A DNA stretch of 7,810 nt, taken from assembly GCA_902476665.1 (NCBI GenBank), contig CABSEO010000084.1, forward strand, positions 1-7,810, in the 5' to 3' direction. The notes below the pieces were generated by a model. It saw only the letters and a list, made by a program, of their open reading frames with translations. It did no database searches and was not told the origin of the DNA. Source of the stretch: an uncultured Emergencia sp. Lineage in GTDB: Bacteria; Bacillota; Clostridia; Peptostreptococcales; Anaerovoracaceae. Every line of letters starts with the position of its first letter. The stretch's first letter is position 1. Positions 1 to 6,917 of the stretch are shown here, piece after piece. Made by a program: the position numbers and the translations under genes.

Positions 1-64
1 CTGTGCTGCCTCCACCAGAGCCGCTGCCTGAACTACTGCCGCTTCCACTGCCTGTGCTGCCTCC
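1..64 (-). repeat. In-frame Gly/Ser-coding low-complexity repeat in the LCP tail
   Basis: This stretch encodes the Gly/Ser/Thr-rich tail of the LCP protein, built from GGC, AGC, AGT and GGA-type codons. The 13 bases ctgtgctgcctcc occur at 1-13 and again at 52-64, a spacing of 51 bases or 17 codons, so the copies are in frame. The sequence between them is made of related, imperfect units. Because the first copy sits exactly on the window edge, the array may continue to the left. It most likely codes for a flexible extracellular spacer. Confidence 0.6.
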
Positions 65-1237
65 TGAACCGTTCGGTCCGGTATTCTGATCCTGATTTCC
101 TTCATCAATCACAGGGCTTTCCTGTCCTGTATCGATCGGTTTCTGATTGCTTACAGATGAATTGATATTGCTGCTGATTGTATCACTGATCATCTGCACT
201 GTATCAGTCGGAACATAATTCTCCTGACCAAACATCTCCTGATGCAGCTTAATAGTATTGGTAACCAGATCATCAGGGAATACATAAGAGACTTCTCCAA
301 TATACCCTCCGGTCAGATCATATGGCCAGCCTGCGCCGCTTTTGATATTAAAGTTTACAAGCCGCATTGCCAGTCCCAGCATATCATTGTTGGAAAGATT
401 GGTCTGTACCTGTGGGAGCATCTGATCCAGCAGATCATTCAGTTCTCCTATACTCATAGTTTTCAGCTTCTCAAAAACTTCAGTAAGTACAACACGCATA
501 CGTTCTGTTCTCTTATAATCATCACCAACGCCCTTACGGATTCTTCCATAAGATACTGCCTGTACCCCTTCCAGATTCTGTTCTCCGGCCTTTTTCACCA
601 GCTGGTAGGTCTTCTGGCCGATATTATTTGCAGTCTGTATTGTATATTTGTTCAGCTGTTCGATTTCCTCTTCCTGCACATCAACAGTAATACCACCTAC
701 CGCATTGACCAGATCTGCCACTGCTTTGAAATTTACCACAGCGAACTTACTGATATTCAGATCCATGGCCTGATTCAAAGAAGACATCATCATGGCAGGA
801 CCACCGTAACGATTTGCGTCTGTAATCTTCCCATAAGTGTCTGTATCTCCGAATTTCAGATAAGTATCCCGATAGACACTCATCAATCTTATCTCGCCGG
901 TATCTTCCTTCAGACTGAGGATCATAATCGCATCGGCACCTGAGCCTTCAATATTGTCCATATCCCGGCTGTCTACTCCCAGCAGAAGTATATTGACATA
1001 GCCGTCTACATCCACACAGGACAACTCTTTTTCATCAATGTTTACCCTGTCAATCATACCCAGCTTTGCAAAAACATAGGTAGCAATACCGACAGCGATA
1101 ATCAGAACCACCACCAGAGTGATAAGAATCCCTTTCTGCCATCCTTTCAGATTTCGAAACCACCTTCCGAATCGTTTAAAGATGTTTCTCTCATACTTGT
1201 TGTTGTGTGCAAAAATTTCATTTTGGCGTCTTGACAT
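1..1237 (-). CDS. LytR-CpsA-Psr (LCP) family cell wall glycopolymer ligase, 3' end missing
   Basis: LCP proteins transfer undecaprenyl-diphosphate-linked glycopolymers (teichoic acids, capsule) onto peptidoglycan on the outer membrane face. The visible 412 residues begin with a basic cytoplasmic segment (1-36), then one membrane helix (about 37-57). The LCP domain follows: VNILLLGVDSRD (81-92), D102 in SGADAIMILSL, SVYRDTYL (120-127) with the conserved R123 and D124, and YGRIRKGVGDDYKRTERMR (230-248), rich in the arginines that bind the polyprenyl diphosphate. LHQEMFG (331-337) marks the end of the domain. Residues 384-412 are a Gly/Ser-rich tail that is still open at the window edge, so the true C-terminus is unseen. 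The ATG is preceded by AGGAG at 7 bases. The gene starts 18 bases after the ABC ATPase gene and is last in the visible order, fitting a role in anchoring the exported polymer. Family assignment is firm; the polymer substrate is inferred. Confidence 0.93.
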   Translation of the reverse strand, partial: MSRRQNEIFAHNNKYERNIFKRFGRWFRNLKGWQKGILITLVVVLIIAVGIATYVFAKLGMIDRVNIDEKELSCVDVDGYVNILLLGVDSRDMDNIEGSGADAIMILSLKEDTGEIRLMSVYRDTYLKFGDTDTYGKITDANRYGGPAMMMSSLNQAMDLNISKFAVVNFKAVADLVNAVGGITVDVQEEEIEQLNKYTIQTANNIGQKTYQLVKKAGEQNLEGVQAVSYGRIRKGVGDDYKRTERMRVVLTEVFEKLKTMSIGELNDLLDQMLPQVQTNLSNNDMLGLAMRLVNFNIKSGAGWPYDLTGGYIGEVSYVFPDDLVTNTIKLHQEMFGQENYVPTDTVQMISDTISSNINSSVSNQKPIDTGQESPVIDEGNQDQNTGPNGSGGSTGSGSGSSSGSGSGGGST

Positions 1238-1242
1238 AATTT

Positions 1243-1249
1243 CACTCCT
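1243..1249 (-). promoter_or_regulatory. Ribosome binding site of the LCP gene
   Basis: On the minus strand this reads AGGAGTG, with 7 bases between AGGAG and the ATG at 1237. It lies wholly in the short gap after the ATPase stop codon. It fixes the start of the LCP gene. Confidence 0.75.
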
Positions 1250-1255
1250 ATTCTC

Positions 1256-2032
1256 TTACCCCAGAACCTTGTTTGTCCCCTTTGCAAGACGTTCTGCTCT
1301 GGCCTTCTGCAAAAAATCCTCATAGAATTCTATTGCGTCATTGATTTCTCCGTCAAAAGTTACTCTGCCCATACGCAGAACAATCCCTCTTTTGCAAAAG
1401 TTTTTCGCAACATTGGTAGAATGGGTTACAAATAAGAACGTTGCTCCACTATCGACGATTTCATTAATCTTCTGATTACACTTCTGTCTGAATTCTTTAT
1501 CTCCGACACTGAGCGCCTCATCCACGATAAGAATTTCAGGTTTAATGTTGGCATTGATGGCGAATCCCAATCGCGCCTTCATTCCACTGGAATAAGTTCG
1601 CACAGGCTGATCAATGTAATCATCCAGCTCAGCAAAGTCGATAATCTCCTCCTCCAAAGCCCGAATCTCAGATTCAGCGATTCCCATCAGCTGTCCTCTT
1701 AAATAAATATTCTCTCTGCCAGTAAACTCCGGATCAAATCCGGCCGTCAGTTCCAGCAGCGCACTGACTCTTCCATTTACCGCAATCTCTCCGCTAGTGG
1801 GATAAGTTACCCCTGTAATCATCTTTAGAATAGTGGATTTTCCTGCACCGTTTCTTCCGAACAGCGCTACAGATTCTCCCTTTTCAATGGTCAGTGAGAC
1901 ATTGTCTGTAGCCTTTTTCAGTTTAGGTTTAATCCGTTTTGAAAAGATGGAGCGGAACCGTTGCTTGTCATTTTTGTATAATTTATATACCTTTGAAACA
2001 TTTTTAAACTCTATTGCCGTATTATTATCCAT
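1256..2032 (-). CDS. tagH: Teichoic acid/polysaccharide ABC exporter, ATP-binding protein (TagH/Wzt type)
   Basis: This is the cytoplasmic ATPase that drives export of a lipid-linked glycopolymer through the permease encoded just upstream. In its 258 residues I see Walker A GRNGAGKST (59-67), the family-typical ELTAGFDPEFTGRENI (94-109) in the Q-loop region, signature YSSGMKARLGF (147-157), Walker B ILIVDE (167-172), D-loop SVGD (175-178) and the switch histidine H204. The segment 94-109 and the YSSGM signature are characteristic of the Wzt/TagH branch rather than of importers. The protein ends soon after the nucleotide-binding domain. It therefore lacks both the C-terminal carbohydrate-binding domain of O-antigen Wzt proteins and the long extension of Bacillus subtilis TagH; its length resembles the short staphylococcal TagH. 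The start is an ATG with AGGAA 8 bases upstream, 29 bases after the permease stop. The symbol assumes a teichoic-acid-like substrate, suggested by the TagF-like gene in the cluster; wzt would be the alternative. Confidence 0.93.
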   Translation of the reverse strand: MDNNTAIEFKNVSKVYKLYKNDKQRFRSIFSKRIKPKLKKATDNVSLTIEKGESVALFGRNGAGKSTILKMITGVTYPTSGEIAVNGRVSALLELTAGFDPEFTGRENIYLRGQLMGIAESEIRALEEEIIDFAELDDYIDQPVRTYSSGMKARLGFAINANIKPEILIVDEALSVGDKEFRQKCNQKINEIVDSGATFLFVTHSTNVAKNFCKRGIVLRMGRVTFDGEINDAIEFYEDFLQKARAERLAKGTNKVLG

Positions 2033-2061
2033 AAATCATTCCTTTTTCCCATACTCGCCTG

Positions 2062-2868
2062 TTACAGCACATCAGGAATATCCTTTCTGAGCCTTTTGTA
2101 CGACCTCACTGCCAGCACAATCATTATCAGATATACGATTGCAAAATTCAGGAGCTCCTGAGGTGTCTCCCAGAACCACTGCTTATAAATAAAACAGTTC
2201 CGATATCCGTTGGCAATCAGAGTGATAGGATTGAACAGAAGAATATTCCTAATCCATTCCTGATCAATACCGTTGGCATCATAGATAATACCTGACATCC
2301 AGAACAGTGCTGTAGTCATAGACTTCACAAGATTCAGAAAGTCCTTGCTGATGGCTGAAAGTACACCGCTGAACAGTCCCCAGCATGTGAGAAACAAAAA
2401 CATCATCAGCATATAAAGCGGCAGCTGCAGATAGTAGATATCCGGCATAAATCCAAATGCCATAAAGATGAAGATCATGACAATCAGAAGCCCTATATGC
2501 ACCATGAACAGTGACATACTGATAAAGGTAGGAATTGTGCATATCGGGAATTTGATCTTTGTGATCAGAAATCTGTATTTCCGCAGCGACCCTGCGCCGC
2601 CTGTGATCATATCACGCATATAAAACCACGGAATCATTCCTGCAATCAGCCACAGAAAAAAAGGATAGATTCCTACATCCGCGCCCTTTCTAAGTCCCAC
2701 TGAAAAGGCGAACCAGAAAACAAAAATAGTGATTGCAGGACGAATCAAAGCCCAGGACCAGCCCAATGCCGCACCTTTATATGTTTTTATCAGCTCTGAC
2801 TTTGCCAGTTTAACAAGCTGTTTTCTATATTCAAAATGCTCTCTCAGTATTTCTTTTAAAAGTTTCAC
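2062..2868 (-). CDS. tagG: Teichoic acid/polysaccharide ABC-2 exporter, permease (TagG/Wzm type)
   Basis: This is the membrane half of the exporter, working with the ATPase encoded 29 bases downstream to move a lipid-linked polymer across the cytoplasmic membrane. The 268-residue length is normal for the family. An amphipathic cytoplasmic N-terminus leads into the typical TYKGAALGWSWALIRP (29-44). About six hydrophobic segments follow, near 43-58, 67-84, 115-140, 149-172, 183-197 and 240-256. The ending LRKDIPDVL resembles the conserved cytoplasmic tail of Wzm/TagG permeases. The start codon is GTG (2866-2868), with AAAGGA six bases before it; no ATG gives a better-placed start, and translation from this GTG keeps the conserved N-terminus. 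The gene begins 19 bases after the stop of the tandem ATP-grasp gene. The role as exporter is firm, while the precise polymer is inferred from neighbours. Confidence 0.93.
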   Translation of the reverse strand: MKLLKEILREHFEYRKQLVKLAKSELIKTYKGAALGWSWALIRPAITIFVFWFAFSVGLRKGADVGIYPFFLWLIAGMIPWFYMRDMITGGAGSLRKYRFLITKIKFPICTIPTFISMSLFMVHIGLLIVMIFIFMAFGFMPDIYYLQLPLYMLMMFLFLTCWGLFSGVLSAISKDFLNLVKSMTTALFWMSGIIYDANGIDQEWIRNILLFNPITLIANGYRNCFIYKQWFWETPQELLNFAIVYLIMIVLAVRSYKRLRKDIPDVL

Positions 2869-2887
2869 AAAAAATCCTTTCTAAGCC

Positions 2888-5221
2888 TTATCTCTTTGGA
2901 AGTTTAACCAGTTTATGTCCTCTTGACACATCGTAACCGTATTTCTTTTTCTTCTGTTCAAGTTTGTAAAGCAGATAATCAATGGTCAAAGGTGTATACT
3001 TTTCGATGGCCGGATAGTCAGGAAAACGGTTGATTTCAGGAAACTTCAAACCATCTTCAGTAAGAGCCAGATCGAATCCGAAATATTCAAGCTGAGGAAT
3101 ATTTCTTGCCACACTGAGCACCTGCTCCTTAACTTTATCCCAGTTTGGCAGATACCCTTCAATTTTGACACCGGTATCCGGATGACAGAGACAAGGTTTA
3201 ATCTCATTGGCCTCAATGATTTTTGCATCGTAGAATCTTCCTGTGTCAATATCTATTCTGGCGAACATGCCGCCGGCCCCCATGTTATCCACAGCACCGG
3301 TTCTCTTTGAACCAAAACGCATATAAGCATTGCCGATCACCGGATTTTTTCCGTCTTTCTTAAAGACTATCATACGAATGGTGTTTACAGCACCGTCATA
3401 AATCCGCTTAATCTCATGATGCATATTAATATATTCCGTAACCAGGTACTGGTTCTTTACATCCTCCAGAATATTAAGCACATCTTGTTTGCTGGCTTCC
3501 TGATGATTCAGATAATATTTTCCGTTTTCATAGGAAAACTTATAAAATCCGTCGCCGTGAGAACCCTCATCAGGTTTCAATGCAAGAGCACCTTTGAGCT
3601 GCACCAGCTTGAAAATATCTTCATATGTATTTCCAAAGCCTTCCGGGCAGTCCATCATTGGAATCATCTTGTTATTTCCGTTTTTCAGACTGATGTGATA
3701 ATAGTATTCAGGGAAGCAGCTGTTGTAATCAGAACAGATATACTTAACTGTAATCTTATCCTCCATCCAGTGTCTGTATTTATTGTTAATATGTCTCAGC
3801 CATTTGTATTCAAAGTCTGCAATATAATTTCGATAGTTGTCTTTTGTGATGCCGTACTGATGCAGCCGATAAGATAAAAAACCGTGTTTAGCCGCCCAGA
3901 GTTTTTCTCTTAAAGTCGTATCCTTGTTGGTCAGGAAATCCTTTTTCAGATCCTGAAACCATCTGATGGACAGATATGGAATCAGACCGTCAGGGAAAAA
4001 CATTCTGGCATAGGTCGCTCTGACTTTCAGTTTAATTTTTTTGAAAGCTCTTCTCATACGCACGCCTTTTCTTGCATAAGCGGCCCTCTTCTGCTCAGCC
4101 TTGTACTTCAGATATTCTGAAGTCCTTTTGCTGAAAGGCATAATTTTTGGATAAGGCGGATGATTGATCATACGCATGATTTTAAATCCATTCTGACAAA
4201 TGGCAATTTCCAGTCCAAAAAACTCAAGCTGAGGCACGAATCTGCACATACTGTCTATGGTCTGCACAATATCCTGCCAGAATGGAACACTGTCAGCAAT
4301 GTCACAGTCATTATTAGGATTCTTGGTTCTAGGTGTTTTCTTTCCGTCTCTAAGGCTGACCGGCTGGCTGATTCTACCTGTCTGTGAATCCACATAAGCA
4401 TAGATCTTGTCAAATTCCTCTCCCAATTCTTCCGGAGCTTCATCAATTTCCTCCAGATCATCCCCTTCAGAAAGTTTGTTGGGCAAAGGATTTTTCATCA
4501 GTTCCAGTCTTTCATAACTGATATAGGAATCTCCAATAACCGGATTATCTCCCTGCTCATTAAATATCACCAGATTCAGTCTTGCGCCCTGGAATGGTTC
4601 CTGAGCTTGCACATCTTCTGTCAGTACAATAACAGCATTGTAGGAAGAAAGCTTTTTAACCATCAATTCTCTGCTGCATGGAGTCTCGTCAAAATAAAAC
4701 TGACCATCCCTGAAAGAGAGAAGACTGCTCTTACTTCCTTTGGAAAGACGTGCTCTCAATGTCCCCTTTTTTTCAATCATAGCCAGCACATCATCAAAAG
4801 TATCACCGGCCTCAAAATCATAAAGAGGAATGATTTCTGTTTCTGTATATCTTTTATAAATCTGATAATAGCATTTTGGCATTACATCTCTGTACGGCTT
4901 GAATATGGCATTGATGGTCACTTTGTCAGTGATCCATTTACTGTAGCCGCCGTTTAAAGGACGTAAAAAAGCATATTCCTTAGCAGAAATTGTATCTTTA
5001 TAATTTTCTTCTGTAAGTCCAAGACTCTCTACCTGGGCAGGCAGAAATCCCCTCTTAACAGCCCATCTTGCCTGTGCAAAGGTGTAGTCTCCCCGTCTGA
5101 AATAGCTTTTATATACACCCCGCACCCATCTTCTGGCCTCTTTCCCTGTAAAACCACGAGATGTAGGTCCCAAAGCTAAAACGTTGACCACTGATTTTTT
5201 TACAAATTTTGAAAAACCCAT
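2888..5221 (-). CDS. Tandem 'sugar-transfer associated' ATP-grasp protein, N-terminal half catalytically degenerate
   Basis: This 777-residue protein has two copies of the same module. Residues 47-121 and 436-510 align along their whole length (TFAQARWAVKRGFL against TLREKLWAAKHGFL), and both continue into an ATP-grasp fold. The C-terminal copy looks active: KPDEGSHGDGF (549-559) for the phosphate loop, TEY (594-596), NTIRM (613-617), DNMGAGGMFARIDIDTG (645-661), D717, and metal ligands E729 and N731. In the N-terminal copy the matching positions are R158 for the lysine, S165/S166/L167 in the glycine-rich loop, N216 for the arginine of NTIR, E338 for D717, and R350 and I352 for the metal ligands. 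That half probably cannot catalyse. It also carries an acidic insert (about 251-271). The linker (about 379-407) is strongly basic. Known ATP-grasp enzymes mostly ligate carboxylates to amines or thiols via acyl phosphates; the substrate here is unknown. The start overlaps the preceding stop (TAATG) and has a strong ribosome site. Confidence 0.88.
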   Translation of the reverse strand: MGFSKFVKKSVVNVLALGPTSRGFTGKEARRWVRGVYKSYFRRGDYTFAQARWAVKRGFLPAQVESLGLTEENYKDTISAKEYAFLRPLNGGYSKWITDKVTINAIFKPYRDVMPKCYYQIYKRYTETEIIPLYDFEAGDTFDDVLAMIEKKGTLRARLSKGSKSSLLSFRDGQFYFDETPCSRELMVKKLSSYNAVIVLTEDVQAQEPFQGARLNLVIFNEQGDNPVIGDSYISYERLELMKNPLPNKLSEGDDLEEIDEAPEELGEEFDKIYAYVDSQTGRISQPVSLRDGKKTPRTKNPNNDCDIADSVPFWQDIVQTIDSMCRFVPQLEFFGLEIAICQNGFKIMRMINHPPYPKIMPFSKRTSEYLKYKAEQKRAAYARKGVRMRRAFKKIKLKVRATYARMFFPDGLIPYLSIRWFQDLKKDFLTNKDTTLREKLWAAKHGFLSYRLHQYGITKDNYRNYIADFEYKWLRHINNKYRHWMEDKITVKYICSDYNSCFPEYYYHISLKNGNNKMIPMMDCPEGFGNTYEDIFKLVQLKGALALKPDEGSHGDGFYKFSYENGKYYLNHQEASKQDVLNILEDVKNQYLVTEYINMHHEIKRIYDGAVNTIRMIVFKKDGKNPVIGNAYMRFGSKRTGAVDNMGAGGMFARIDIDTGRFYDAKIIEANEIKPCLCHPDTGVKIEGYLPNWDKVKEQVLSVARNIPQLEYFGFDLALTEDGLKFPEINRFPDYPAIEKYTPLTIDYLLYKLEQKKKKYGYDVSRGHKLVKLPKR

Positions 5222-5817
5222 TAATCGTCTTTCCTCCTGTTGCTTTCAAAATCCTGAGGAGAATTAAAATCTCTGGTATCATCTTCCAGTCTGATGTATT
5301 TCCCAGAAATTTTCTTTTCTCCAAAGGGCAGTCCCATAAAGGACTGATAAACCTGCCAGCCGATACATTTATCGATAACACCCTGCAGGAACAAATTTCT
5401 CACTCGGTTCACATGATGTCTGAAAACCGCAGAGTCTCTAATCTTTACCGCCACGATAGACCGTTCGTTTCCAAAAAAGAGCAGATCCTGCGCATCTGTG
5501 GCGACAATGGTCTTTGCCGACTCTTCCGAATAGTAGGTATCTCCATATAGAAAACATACGTCATCTTCGATAAGTTCCTCTGTAAAACGATCGATTTCCA
5601 GCACATTATTCTTTGGCTCGTAGCGCACCGCCCCGGAAACTTCATACCTGGGGTCGTGCGAAGTAATGATGATCTGACAGCCGGGATCCAGTTCTTTCAA
5701 CAGCCTTACTGTTCTGGAAAGAAGCGTTTCTCCATCCACTTTAATAAAGTGTTTGGGAATATTCCCATAGTTTTTCCATCTGGTTCCCTTTCCGTCAGCC
5801 ATGATGATATACTTCAT
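5221..5817 (-). CDS. Small MobA/IspD-like NTP transferase (sugar- or alcohol-phosphate nucleotidyltransferase)
   Basis: The 198 residues form a single nucleotidyltransferase domain. Members transfer a nucleoside monophosphate from NTP to a phosphorylated sugar, polyol or amino alcohol, giving an activated donor for cell surface polymers. The N-terminus has the nucleotide-binding loop, here MADGKGTRW (6-14), followed by PKHFIKVDGETLL (21-33). LYGDTYY (90-96) contains the expected metal-binding aspartate D93. Near the end DFNSPQDFE (183-191) resembles the D-x-N-x-P-x-D closing motif of MobA/IspD-like enzymes and supplies the second acidic ligand. The usual AAG or AGG before the loop is ADG here. 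The start is an ATG with AGGAG at six bases. The stop overlaps the next start by one base, so the product is probably made together with the tandem ATP-grasp protein. The nucleotide and the substrate cannot be read from sequence; a CDP-linked donor would suit a TagF-type pathway, but that is inference. Confidence 0.8.
   Translation of the reverse strand: MKYIIMADGKGTRWKNYGNIPKHFIKVDGETLLSRTVRLLKELDPGCQIIITSHDPRYEVSGAVRYEPKNNVLEIDRFTEELIEDDVCFLYGDTYYSEESAKTIVATDAQDLLFFGNERSIVAVKIRDSAVFRHHVNRVRNLFLQGVIDKCIGWQVYQSFMGLPFGEKKISGKYIRLEDDTRDFNSPQDFESNRRKDD
5232..5238 (-). promoter_or_regulatory. Strong ribosome binding site inside the nucleotidyltransferase 3' end
   Basis: The minus strand reads AGGAGGA, a full-strength Shine-Dalgarno match, about 10 bases before the ATG at 5221. 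It lies inside the last codons of the nucleotidyltransferase gene. Together with the TAATG stop/start overlap it supports the chosen start of the tandem ATP-grasp gene and suggests coupled translation of the two. Confidence 0.7.
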
Positions 5818-5835
5818 GTATTTCTCCTCGTAAAG

Positions 5836-5849
5836 CCTGCAAATGCAGG
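5836..5849 (-). other. Short inverted repeat between the ATP-grasp and nucleotidyltransferase genes
   Basis: CCTGC and GCAGG flank a four-base loop in the 38-base gap just upstream of the nucleotidyltransferase ribosome site. The stem is only about five pairs and no run of T follows, so it is not a convincing terminator. It could weakly affect translation or RNA processing, or be chance. Confidence 0.25.
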
Positions 5850-5855
5850 TTCTGA

Positions 5856-6908
5856 TTATCTTTTAATGACTTTATGATAACGGTAGAAATCTCCGAGTTC
5901 ATCGTTTCTCTGGCCGCCCCAGAGCTGAATAATATTAACTCCTGAAGACGTGTTGGCCTCGATAATACAGATGCTTCCGTCCTCAGTCACAAGAATATCC
6001 CATGCGATAAAATGCATATACGGCATTTTGTTAGCCAGTGCCAGCATTTCTTCTTTGATACTGTCCCAGCGTGGTATCTGTGCCCCCTCAATTGCAGCGC
6101 CGGAATCAGGATGTACCTTATAAACATTTCGATTATGCAGACATCTTGCTTCGGACAAGATTCCTGTATCCAAATCAATTTTTGCCACAAGGCCTCCCCT
6201 GCTGCCGTTATCTACGGGAATAGTAGCAGAAGTTCCAATTCTCTGCACAGCAAAAAAAATTTTGAACTGATGCGTATGGATATCTCTCAGAGTGATCAGC
6301 CTGATAGTGTTCACCGTTTTATCATAAATATCGTCAGAGTACTGATGCTGCTTCATGGATTCACAAAGGAACCAGTCATCTCTTCCTTTCAGGAAATCAA
6401 TAAACTCTTCCTCCGTGTACTCCTTCTTGTCCACAAAGATCTTGCCATCCTCATAAATCAAAATGTTCACGCCATTCCCCTTACCTGCACCATAGGGTTT
6501 AATAAACAGTTTCCCCTTTTCTTTCAGTAAGGCAACAGCTGAATCATACTCCATATGTTCGCTGTCAAAACTTGTAAGAAAACCTTTATTCTTAATCATA
6601 TAACTTTCCGGCACCCGCACATACTGTTTTAGAATCTCAGCTGCCGCAATTTTGTTGTTCAGAAGGAAATCAAAAGGCTCATTGATATAGCGGGAACGGT
6701 ACCAGTCGAACTCGGACAGGTATTCTCTTTTGTCATTGTGGTCAAAATCATACAACATCCATTGATCTGCAAGAAAACCTCCGCAGATATTGGCTCTGAT
6801 TTTCTTGATCAGTGAACACTTAAAGTGATTCTTTACAAAAACGATTCTCCGCCAGTACAGCAGAAAAAGCTTCAGTCTCTTGATCCATTTTTTTGCTAGT
6901 TTAAACAT
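5856..6908 (-). CDS. Single-domain 'sugar-transfer associated' ATP-grasp enzyme
   Basis: This is an ATP-grasp enzyme related to both halves of the tandem protein two genes downstream, and by its residues it looks fully active. Numbered from a TTG at 6917 (the ATG used here is residue 4), it shows KPYGAGKGNGV (140-150), E186, NTIRL (203-207), DNGSRGGLVAKIDLDTG (236-252), VHPDSGAAIEGAQIPRWD (268-285), D307, and metal ligands E320 and N322 in IIEANTSSG. The first 32 residues are rich in Lys, Arg and aromatic residues and could form an amphipathic helix lying on the membrane. I prefer the ATG at 6908: the only Shine-Dalgarno-like stretch, AGAGAGAG, lies 9 bases before it but directly abuts the TTG. 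The gene starts 25 bases after the TagF-like gene and ends 38 bases before the nucleotidyltransferase. Surface-polymer modification is inferred from the family's name and context; acceptor and donor are unknown. Confidence 0.87.
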   Translation of the reverse strand: MFKLAKKWIKRLKLFLLYWRRIVFVKNHFKCSLIKKIRANICGGFLADQWMLYDFDHNDKREYLSEFDWYRSRYINEPFDFLLNNKIAAAEILKQYVRVPESYMIKNKGFLTSFDSEHMEYDSAVALLKEKGKLFIKPYGAGKGNGVNILIYEDGKIFVDKKEYTEEEFIDFLKGRDDWFLCESMKQHQYSDDIYDKTVNTIRLITLRDIHTHQFKIFFAVQRIGTSATIPVDNGSRGGLVAKIDLDTGILSEARCLHNRNVYKVHPDSGAAIEGAQIPRWDSIKEEMLALANKMPYMHFIAWDILVTEDGSICIIEANTSSGVNIIQLWGGQRNDELGDFYRYHKVIKR

Positions 6909-6917
6909 AGTCTTCAA

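Noticed and set aside
242..943. Plus-strand open frame of 233 codons
   Set aside because: It is antisense to the LCP gene, whose frame is supported by conserved motifs over the same bases. The plus-strand translation shows no recognisable domain.
3416..3877. Plus-strand open frame of 153 codons
   Set aside because: It lies opposite the conserved C-terminal ATP-grasp half and shows hydrophobic but unpatterned sequence, as expected of a shadow frame.
5836..5849. Inverted repeat as an intrinsic terminator
   Set aside because: The stem is about five pairs and is not followed by a T run; it sits just before a good ribosome site inside an operon.
6012..6530. Plus-strand open frame of 172 codons
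   Set aside because: It is antisense to the catalytic core of the single-domain ATP-grasp gene; no family features or ribosome site support it.
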